DNA of 64,000 nucleotides. Source: Sacculina carcini. Lineage: Eukaryota > Arthropoda > Thecostraca > Sacculinidae. How positions within the stretch are numbered: position 1 is the first letter of the stretch; every line of letters starts with the position of its first letter. The position numbers were made by a program, and so were the translations under genes. Below the pieces are notes generated by a model. The model was not told where the DNA came from. It searched no databases and was given only the letters and a program-made list of their open reading frames with translations. Positions 56,525 through 64,000 of the stretch are shown in pieces. The stretch lies in assembly GCA_916048095.2 (NCBI GenBank), contig OU696580.1, positions 5,339,608 to 5,403,607 on the forward strand. Reading direction: 5' to 3'.

Positions 56525-56992
56525 AATACACTATCATACAGGTAATTTTTTTTAGTTCAATAAAGTAAATTATAAAAAGTAAAGTAAATAGAGTAACGTG
56601 AATAGTACCATCAGCATAAGATTCGATGTCAAATAGATGTCTTACCTTTGGGTTAGGTGTTTGAGGACGGTATGTAGGTCATCCTCGTCCTCGTCCTGTC
56701 GAGCGAAGACGGGAGAATCCATGGTGGTGTCCGAGAGGATTTCCACCTCATCAGCCGTGGCGGATGTGGTGGCTGTGGCGACGGTGGTGGCCGTGTCGGC
56801 AACGGTGGCGGCCGTGTCGGCAACGATGGTGGACGTGGCGGTGGAGTCGTCTTCCACCCCTGTGCACACCCCCCTGGTGATATGGGCTAAATAGCGGCCC
56901 ATATCTTCAGGGGATGGTAGAGGGGATGTTGTCTCCAACACCACGCTCTCCACCTCAGCCCACTTATCGCCAAAGGTGATAGTTACTTTCAT
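56455..56992 (-). CDS. Exon E and following intron in unit C3
   Basis: Exon E spans 56992-56646 and ends at the consensus donor AAAG|GTAAGACAT. The intron (56645 to about 56456) has a CA tract and an acceptor TGTGTCACCAG. The next exon-like segment reads RPEWKRRCTEHFAAAAKCSG before a stop. This is the least damaged copy of the acidic protein gene. Confidence 0.55.
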
Positions 56993-57004
56993 TATTGACG
57001 TGTG

Positions 57005-57055
57005 ACTGACTGACATTTATCGCTTGTGACCACAAGGCTTTTATTCCAAATTACA
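57005..57055 (-). promoter_or_regulatory. Conserved leader upstream of exon E
   Basis: In minus orientation GGAATAAAAGCCTTGTGGTC continues with ACAAGCGATAAATGTCAGTC. A TATA-like AATAAAAG lies about 55-65 bp before the ATG and overlaps the palindrome-like CTTGTGGTCACAAG. The leader is conserved at 53165-53215, 54990-55050, 62475-62530 and, more loosely, 49845 and 48320. A promoter is an inference. Confidence 0.4.
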
Positions 57056-57189
57056 CACACGCATACAAACACATTGACCCACACACATATACACACATAC
57101 ACATTGACCCAAACACATGTGTTTGTATATGAACCCCAATCCCGATCATCTACCGGGATTCAATACTTTTATTCCGCAATTCATCCAGT

Positions 57190-58060
57190 CATTAAAAGGT
57201 GCCTGAATTTCCGTGTAGATTCGAGCGTAACCTGTTGTTGAAACTTTCGACAGCGTTGTTTGTCCTATGAACCTGGTCGAAATGGCTAAAAGTCTCTGCA
57301 TCAGCTCTACTCAGCCAGTGTCTTGAGACGTATTCCAGAAACCGCGTCATGTTTTCAGATGGTTCGACAATGTCCTCCTTGATTGCGTCGAACCCAGCCT
57401 GCAGCAAATGTGATGACAGAGATCGCAAAGCACGCGCTTGACCGGACCCCTAAATGCGCTTAACCTTAAAAACCTGGTCTTGCCGGACTTAGTATAGTGG
57501 AGAAACACCCGTTCACCTGAACATTCGGAAAGATATCTGGTGAAAACTGGTGGTGATGTCTAAAGTAGCCAAGCTTATGATGGCGATGAGCTTGTGCCAA
57601 ACAGCCGTATAAATGGCTGTTGTTCTTTTTGTCATTAGCACGAATGCTGTGGGGATGAACATACACCAGCCACCGGCTTGGAAAAATGTTGACACCGTAC
57701 AACACAACATTTAGTAGGAATGACATGATTATACGGGCAGGGTGTGATGTATGTATGTCGTGGGCAGGGTGTATGTATGTATGTATGTCGTGGGCAGGGT
57801 GTACATGTATGTCGTTTGCGTTCATTGACAAATATTCGGACAGGACGATTCGAAGCTGTCAATGTTTAGTTCGAGTAGATGGGATTGTCGGCGAGCCTTA
57901 TCGAGACCTTTGGCGTAGATACGGTCGGGTGCCAGACTCTGTATGATGTAACTTGCATCGCGCATATTGCTATCATACTTGTGCGTGTTGTGAGGATTGT
58001 GATTATAGTCCAATCCGTGCAGCGTCGTCGTCATCTTAGGCATTTGCACCCTGAAATCTG
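57190..58060 (-). pseudogene. FLYWCH/MULE-type gene, copy B3
   Basis: Near-identical to B1 (42290-43120), including the RTNNAVESFNNRLR block, the MULE-like PTAFVLMTKRTTAIY strand and the QMPKMTTTLHGLDYNHNPHN segment. It differs by an insertion of ATGTATGTCGTGGGCAGGGT-type repeats at 57748-57800, creating a His-Thr-Cys-rich shadow frame. Confidence 0.6.
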
Positions 58061-58393
58061 CTGTGATATTACTTGAATATCACACAAGATAAGATGATTT
58101 TCATACGGTTCGTAATCAGTTTGACACTACATTTTGGCTCAGCGATTGATTGGATAAAATACTAGGCACTAACATCATCCACATGAAGAATATGACTTGA
58201 ATTAATATATTTTTTGTCTATGCATCCCCCAAATCACCATAAAAATATATTTCACAAACTGAACACTATGTAAAAAATATTTCAACGGAAAAGCTTGGCT
58301 GACGTCCCCGGAATATGAGGGAAGGGAAGGAGTCGGAAGGGAAGGAGTTATCAGACACACCCAGAAATATGCGTCAAACGAAGGGTATTCATT

Positions 58394-58918
58394 CTACGAT
58401 TCGTCGAGAATGTGTTTACTATCAGGCGAACTTCTGCCAATATGGCGGTAATTTGGTGCTGCTGTATCAGGAGAAACAGCCCGTTCCCTGTTTCGATTGA
58501 CGTAGTCGTGGCCGACAATTTTCCGCGTGCCAATTTTACAATGTCGAATAACACTTGTACCCCGCGTTCTTCGTTGGTACATATTCTCACCGATCCACGG
58601 CAAATTTTCCAGATTGTCAAAAAACCGGTTTAGTTTCATAATTTCGACAATGGGAGTGCGATCGTCTGCCCTCGTTTTGAAAAATTCATCTATGTAGGAG
58701 GCTCTTTCTCTGGTTGTGGACAGACGGAAGCACGGCTTAAAGAGTTGCAGCTCATTTTGAATGATTATAGTGAAGTCTATTTGTTCCTCGAGGAGTTTCA
58801 TTATTCTCGAAATTTGTCGCTCTTCTAGGGCTTCGGTGTCAGTTGATGGTACGGATGAACCGTTGCTAGGTGCGAAAAGTGATATAGGGTTTCGTGCAGG
58901 GTTTCGGGCTGCATCCAT
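58394..58918 (-). CDS. Core protein A, copy A7, open
   Basis: 174 codons, the same layout as A3: MDAARNPARNPISLFAPSNG, core, then the FLYWCH-like tail. Upstream, core A's usual PolB remnant is cut off at about 58985 and joined to a different PolB family (TTTTA|CCCTGTTC). Confidence 0.5.
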   Translation of the reverse strand: MDAARNPARNPISLFAPSNGSSVPSTDTEALEERQISRIMKLLEEQIDFTIIIQNELQLFKPCFRLSTTRERASYIDEFFKTRADDRTPIVEIMKLNRFFDNLENLPWIGENMYQRRTRGTSVIRHCKIGTRKIVGHDYVNRNRERAVSPDTAAPNYRHIGRSSPDSKHILDES

Positions 58919-58984
58919 ATTTGATTGCGGCTGATGTTAGGAGAGTGATGGTGGAAAATGTTTGTGTACAGGAATGGTCGAGAA

Positions 58985-59445
58985 TTTTACCCTGTTCTAT
59001 ACTAAATCCTACACGATTGCAAACTTCTATAGCTTGTTCTCTGTATATATTATCTGGTATACTTTGTTGTTTAACTCGCACCAATTCTGATTTAGCTACA
59101 CTATCTACTTCGGCATCTTTGAAGACCATACTAACTAATAAAGCTTTATAAACTAAAATAAACAGTTTGAAGAAACAATTTCTTTATAAAACCACTGGTA
59201 AAAATTTACAGATTTCTTTGAATGACCTGCTCCTCTAATGCTACCTCTATTGTCCACATAATTTTTATTGATAATTGTAATTTAATAAAGTAGATCTGAT
59301 GCATGGTTTAAACATGTCGAGTTACTTTGAGAAATTTTCTCTACACATTTAGCTACAACATTACCATTTATTTCTGAGCGTATTCTAAATGCGATATACG
59401 CTGACCTATTAAATGTTCCGTGGTCAATTTTTCAAAATGTATGGA
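58985..59445 (-). pseudogene. Second Polinton PolB family, N-terminal piece, copy F2a
   Basis: Matches the left part of 62745-63215. On minus it contains SAYIAFRIRSEINGNVVAKC, VEKISQSN, and KDAEVDSVAKSELVRVKQQS followed by AIEVCNRVGFSIEQG, all characteristic of the PolB N-terminal region between the first strand and the EYKxxVYS motif. It is AT-rich, unlike family 1, and has several frame breaks. Confidence 0.7.
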
Positions 59446-59454
59446 TATAATGAA

Positions 59455-60175
59455 GTGACGTCCAAATACTTAATCTGTTTCCATCTTCACATTCATAATA
59501 ATGTTGGAATACTTCAGTTCTTCCACCAAAGAAACTTTTTCTAATATCCATAGGCTCTAGATTATTCAATTGTTTTATATACTGACGTATTTGAGTATTG
59601 TTTGCTATCATTTAACCAAATTCACATTCCCACATAATTTTTGTCTCGAATAAATTCACTATCTAAAATATCTACGCATTTGAGACAAAAATTATGTGGG
59701 AATGTGAATTTGGTTAAATTTTTTCAACAGTTTTTTGGTAATTCACTTTTGAAGTCAGGTTTTCACTATTGGTTATAGTGTATGCGTTTCTAGACACATC
59801 AGGATTCATTTTACACTGTCCTGAATATGAATGTCCATGAAAGTAACACCAAATAAATTCGTATATTACACGTTTTTCTGTCATTACCCTATACCCATCA
59901 ACGTGGTAGGGCCCTACAGCGACTTCACCGCTGGAGAGTGCGTGTTGTATGGGATTACTCGGTGATTCTTTAGCCTCCCATTCCAACCATTGAATGCTTT
60001 TTACAGACTATTTTTACAAGGCTTATAATGAGTATGAGAAGGTATTGACGCTAATGTGTTTGGTTGCAAAAATGTGTCATCCATACCCGAGGACACGCTG
60101 ACGGCAATGTGATTGACTTATCAAAAGGTTCGATGTTAGTGTGCTCGATAAACAAATTTCTAAATCTCATACAAC
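59455..60175 (-). pseudogene. Second Polinton PolB family, mid and palm piece
   Basis: Minus-strand segments in order: RFRNLFIEHTNIEPFDKSIT (about 60165-60105), a KAF-WLEWEAKES block (about 60010-59970), IQHALSSGEVAVGPYHVDGY, VIYEF..CYFHGH, then FFGGRTEVFQHYYECEDGNR (about 59555-59495). The palm motif that should read D-x-x-SLYP appears as WTSLHY, so the catalytic Asp is gone. In PolB order this piece should follow the N-terminal piece, but it precedes it on the minus strand, so the two are rearranged. Confidence 0.75.
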
Positions 60176-60179
60176 CAAC

Positions 60180-60560
60180 TTATACACGGCCATGTTTTCT
60201 GTTGTCCCTGAATTTTTTCTGAGCTGCATCCGACGGGTGGTGGTTCGTAATGTCGTGGCTGCGATGTTGGTCAGGATTCATCCGCAACAGGTTACAAAAT
60301 TTGTGTAGTTTCGTCCCGTGTTGATCGTTGGGTGAAATCGCCAAAATGATACGGGTTTTTGCCACAGCTAGTGTTGAATGGCGATGGATAGCAGCGAGAT
60401 TGTGCACGTCCCCTCGTCATCATGGCACGCGCCAGCTCTAGCACTCAGCATTCAGCCGTCATTACTCGACAGTTGGATGTACTAAAGATTACGCAAATGA
60501 CTACTCTAAATGAACAATTGCTAAGCATGACAAAGACTATAAATGCTACTGAATAATAAT
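60180..60560. other. Unassigned segment
   Basis: A minus frame (60180-60407) and a plus frame starting MARASSSTQHSAVITRQLDV (about 60425-60556) both have ordinary composition. Neither is recognised. The plus frame could be a short coiled-coil-like peptide that ends in a double stop. Confidence 0.25.
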
Positions 60561-60564
60561 TAAG

Positions 60565-61005
60565 CAACGATGGACGTTTTCCGCATCTATGAGCTCGTTG
60601 TTCGTGACTCGTTCACGACAGTAAGGGCATATGTGAGTGCCACAGACATGGCGACTTTTGCTATACGATTTGTACAAAATATCACCACATCTGGGACACC
60701 CACGCCGCACCTTACAGCGTGATTGTTTGTGAGCCTCGATACAGGAGCTGGAAATGAAATCTAAACTACATTTGGGACAATGGGTTAACGCACCTTCCCG
60801 CAGGCATCGATGAGGCGCTCCACAGTCCTTGCAGCCTCCGGCACAAACATGTTCTCCGATGTGTACGTAGCGCGTTTGGCATTCCTCGCAGACATATCGA
60901 CATTAGTGTCGAGGAATGCCTTGATCTTGGTGATGACGTCGAAGTGTCGATGATGATGATAAAGATACAGATGATGATGTCCTGTGCCTGAAACACACAT
61001 GGGAA
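60565..61005 (-). pseudogene. PolB zinc-cluster segment, duplicate of 51050-51475
   Basis: Near-identical to the family-1 third exon from its acceptor to the residues before Exo I. A small insertion (ACATTAGTG) lies next to KAFLDT. The exonuclease motifs themselves are not included. Confidence 0.8.
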
Positions 61006-62575
61006 TTAATGCAACTTGAATTATATGAATGCTAATCATTTACGCTAACGGAATATTTCTTCTAATTACTCACCGAAGGTTGCGCCGAGTTGCCCAAAAT
61101 GATCCGTCGAGTAGACATGGACCCGGTACTCCGACCAACCGGGGCAAACACTGTGTGCCAAGTACACGGAAGAAACAGTTCTTCCGGGAGAACCACGTGG
61201 CGAAATCGCCGGTGTTCTTGAGCCGCGCCGAGCCCTCCATTTCGTCGTCCGGGATGTCGTGCGGTGGACGTCTGGCAATATGCGTCACCTTGAGCACGAG
61301 ACTGGAATTGTGGGTGACAAACGACGCGTTGGACTGCGCTATTTTTTTCATTTTATTATTTATTCATTTTATACAACATAAATTATTTTTAAACACTTGA
61401 TGTAGTCAAGCGAAATCTTAACATGTAATCAAATATGCAATCTTGCTCACCTCTGTGCCAAGAGTGACGCCGTGAAATCTTTGGCTGGTCGGGGCACCAC
61501 GTAGGCGTCATGCTGGATGTTGCTGTTGGAGTGTGACGCCTACCAGGTCCTCAGGATGCACACCCTCCTTGAGGGTGTCCATTGTCGTTTCGATCGAGCG
61601 GATGCATAGCTGTATGTCGTCGGGTCGTGTGAAGTCAAGATGAATGATGAATGCTTTTACATTAGTTTTATATCTACGGCTATAATATTCACTAATCTTT
61701 CTAAGTCCTACACTAATATTTCCTACCACAGCTAAGTCCCTAATTTTCCCTACTACTTCTTCAGTCTCCAACTGTCTCTTTCCTGCCATACTGAATAATT
61801 ATGTTGTGTTGCTTCGGCTGTGGTAGCGAGTGGACGTTCATTTTTGTGATCCTTAATATTTGACAGTTTTCAAGGAAATTTTCAACAGTTTTCTAGGGTT
61901 GTTTTGCTCCAAATTATTTAAGAGAGTGTGCACGTCATTTGGTGTTCGTCGGTGCATTCCTAATTCTCAATTGGATGAAAGGAACTCTGTGAGAACAAAC
62001 CTTCACTTTAAACCCGGATATGACTCAGGATTTAGACCAGAACACTTTGCAGCTGCTGCAAAATGTTCTATGCACCGCCGCTTCCATTCAGGACGGTCTC
62101 TGGTGACACACATAAGGTGTTTTCAGGTGTTTGAGGACGGGATGTAGGTCATCCTCGTGCTCGTCCTGTCGAGCGAAGACGTGAGAATCCATGGTGGTGT
62201 CCGAGAGGATTTCCACCTCATCAGCCGTGGCGGATGTGGTGGCTGTGGCGACGGTGGTGGCCGTGTCGGCAACGGTGGCGGCCGTGTCGGCAACGATGGT
62301 GGACGTGGCGGTGGAGTCGTCTTCGACCCCTCTGCACACCCCCCTGGTGATATGGGCTAAATAGCGGCCCATATCTTCAGGGGATGGTAGAGGGGATGTT
62401 GTCTCCAACACCACGCTCTCCACCTCAGCCCACTTATCGCCAAAGGTGATAGTTACTTTCATTATTGACGTGTGACTGACTGACATTTATCGCTTGTGAC
62501 CACAAGGCTTTTATTCCAAATTACACACACGCATACAAACACATTGACCCACACACATATACAAACACATGTGTT
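60904..62575 (-). repeat. Tandem-type unit C4, internally deleted
   Basis: Same layout as C1-C3, but about 185 bp is missing inside the second PolB exon (junction near 61140). An AT-rich insertion sits at its acceptor (about 61347-61372), and 12 bp is lost at about 61573. The CAG (not TAG) codon is shared with C3. It also lacks the exon E intron, like C1 and C2. Confidence 0.85.
62140..62486 (-). CDS. Acidic/Thr-Ala-rich short protein exon in unit C4
   Basis: MKVTITFGDKWAEVESVVLE start, linker and acidic tail as in C1. It reads in frame to the intron remnant. Confidence 0.5.
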
Positions 62576-63300
62576 TGTAGACCTCATCGAAGTTATCACG
62601 TCAAAGTGGTTATTGAAATGATATAAGTGAAAATGTTTTGTACCATACCAAATACTGGAAACTTTTATATTTTTAGCGTCGGCTGAATATACGTGTGCTT
62701 TATATTCAGGAAATATTTCCATTATTTTTCTTAGGTCTTATATTCCAAAACTACCCTGTTCTATACTAAATCCTACACGATTGCAAACTTATATAGCTTG
62801 TTCTCTGTATATATTATCTGGTATACTTTGTTGTTTAACTCGCACCAATTCTGCTTTAGCTACACTATCTACTTCGGCATCTTTGAAGATCATACTAACT
62901 AATAAAGCTTCCGGTAGACACAGGTTACCAAACAGTTCGAAGAATTTTTTTTGTAATTCCACTGGTAAAAATTTACAAATTTCTTTGAATGACCTGCTCC
63001 TCTAATGCTACCTCTATTGTCCACATAATTTTTATTGATAATTGTAATTTTATAAAGTAGATCTGATGCATGGTTTTAACATGTCGAGTTGCTTTGGGAA
63101 ATTTTCTCTACACATTTAGCTACAACATTACCATTTATTTCTGAGCGTCTTCTAAATGCGATATACGCTGACCTATTAAATGTTCTGTGGTCATTTGTGA
63201 TTGCTACATAACTATCATCTGATATATTTGCCAGTAATTGTGAGGTAACTTCATTCACAATATTGTCAATCTTAATGAAAATATCTGTTAAAGAGCTTTC
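62575..63300 (-). pseudogene. Second Polinton PolB family, N-terminal piece, copy F2b
   Basis: On minus: NEVTSQLLANISDDSYVAIT, SAYIAFRRRSEINGNVVAKC, VEKISQSN, then the CNRVGFSIEQG region and, to the left, LRKIMEIFPEYKAHVYSADA and FHLYHFNNHFDVITSM (about 62640-62595). This parallels family 1 (YRVHVYS, LYLYRHHRHFDVITK). It is joined at 62590 to the leader-side CA tract of unit C4. It has stops and frame breaks, with no exonuclease or palm. Confidence 0.75.
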
Positions 63301-63309
63301 ATCTTCAAA

Positions 63310-64000
63310 GTTTAGAGTTTAACAACAACAACAACACATGTATTTGGTATAGCGCTCTAATTATCATAGTCGCGAGGAACGGCTAGTTATATAATGTACA
63401 CAATGTGGAATTAACAAAACAGTATCGCATAAATAAAGATATAAGCAGCGATATATTATGAAAGAACTACTGAAAATAACTACGGATCAATAAATCAAAC
63501 AGTTATTCACACAATATAATTATTCAACAGAAGAGACACCGAGAAGATATGTACAATGAGAAGTGTAAATAGACCTGTAAGAGAGAGAAGATAGAATTTT
63601 AAGAGGAAGTTCACTAAACAAACGAGGTCCAGAGAAAAAAAGAGATTTCGAAGACCAGGTGGAATCGTTGATTTAACTTCAGTATGTAATGTCTACCTTC
63701 CACTCCAAATCTCCGTACTATTTTATTGTATATTGTATAAGCCGCTGCGTGTCGTGTGTTTGTGTGATGCCACGCATTTTTACTATAGTCTCGGTGTGCC
63801 CGTCTGGTGTGTGTACAGTAAAAGCGTAATTTTTGGGAGACAGTTGTTTTTGTTTCTTTTGGGTGTGGTCCAAGTGACACGTTGTTGCCAAGTCACGGTC
63901 ATACCAGGCTAGAGTGCTGACCTTAGTAGAGAATATACCTTAATCGATTTCGATGCCGAGAATTGCCAGCTGCTGGTTTCGACGTCTTTCCCATTGTGTT
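63310..64000. other. End of window, unassigned
   Basis: Begins with AACAACAACAACAAC and a TATAGCGCTCTAATTATCA motif. A minus frame (63614-63880) of ordinary composition includes RRFGVEGRHYILKLNQRFHL, which may be a dispersed-repeat tail rather than a gene. No supported gene. Confidence 0.3.

Larger units (their letters stand above)
55073..57070 (-). repeat. Tandem unit C3, with the exon E intron intact
   Basis: As C2, but the intron between exon E and the next segment is complete (about 56645-56455, including a CA tract), and the PolB second exon reads CAG instead of TAG (55236-55721 is open). The spacer before PolB has lost several bases (near 55902), giving a different end to the first PolB frame. 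Confidence 0.88.

Noticed and set aside
40260-63300. A complete, mobile Polinton
   Set aside because: No integrase, ATPase, protease or capsid frame and no long terminal inverted repeats were found; only PolB pieces, all broken.

Overview
The window is nuclear DNA from an invertebrate animal; I cannot name the phylum. The reasons are spliced GT-AG genes, CR1/Jockey-like LINEs, tRNA-derived SINEs, hAT, Harbinger and pogo elements, Polinton (Maverick) DNA polymerase fragments, and very abundant CA/TG microsatellites. No prokaryotic gene organisation was seen. Most long open frames in the first 30 kb are simple repeats read as protein (poly Cys-Val or Thr-His) and are not genes.

Layout. 1-20 kb: CA/TG tracts, a 24-bp-arm hairpin (3972-4037), decayed LINEs (5.2-5.9 kb and 14.4-15.5 kb), a tRNA-derived SINE (7.87-8.1 kb) and a hAT-like MITE (7.4-7.66 kb). 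A segment near 10.3-11.4 kb is repeated at 19.37-20.84 kb, where an 18-bp minisatellite has expanded. 20.8-24.4 kb: a chromodomain-like frame, a LINE with a broken catalytic site, and an inverted duplicate of the 18.3-19.1 kb element that holds a solo LTR with a 5-bp target duplication. 24.5-27.03 kb, minus strand: the one clear intact host gene, a four-exon 142-codon 6-pyruvoyl-tetrahydropterin synthase (PTS). 27-40 kb: minisatellites, a BED zinc-finger frame, more SINEs and MITEs, a broken LTR, a Harbinger-type MITE and a decayed pogo/Tigger element.

40-63.3 kb is an unusual mosaic. Blocks recur in different neighbourhoods: (i) an undescribed roughly 110-residue protein core (seven copies); (ii) a FLYWCH/MULE-type transposase-like gene (three copies); (iii) fragments of the protein-primed DNA polymerase B of Polintons from at least two divergent families; (iv) a short Thr/Ala-rich acidic protein exon with a conserved leader; (v) mariner transposase pieces; (vi) truncated LTR pieces. 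A unit of about 1.84 kb, comprising leader, acidic-protein exon and PolB N-terminal exons, is tandemly repeated, with a further partial copy 4 kb away. No recognisable Polinton integrase, packaging ATPase, protease or capsid gene is present, so this is not an intact element. It looks like serially duplicated Polinton debris; a small-RNA-producing locus and an assembly artefact remain possible.
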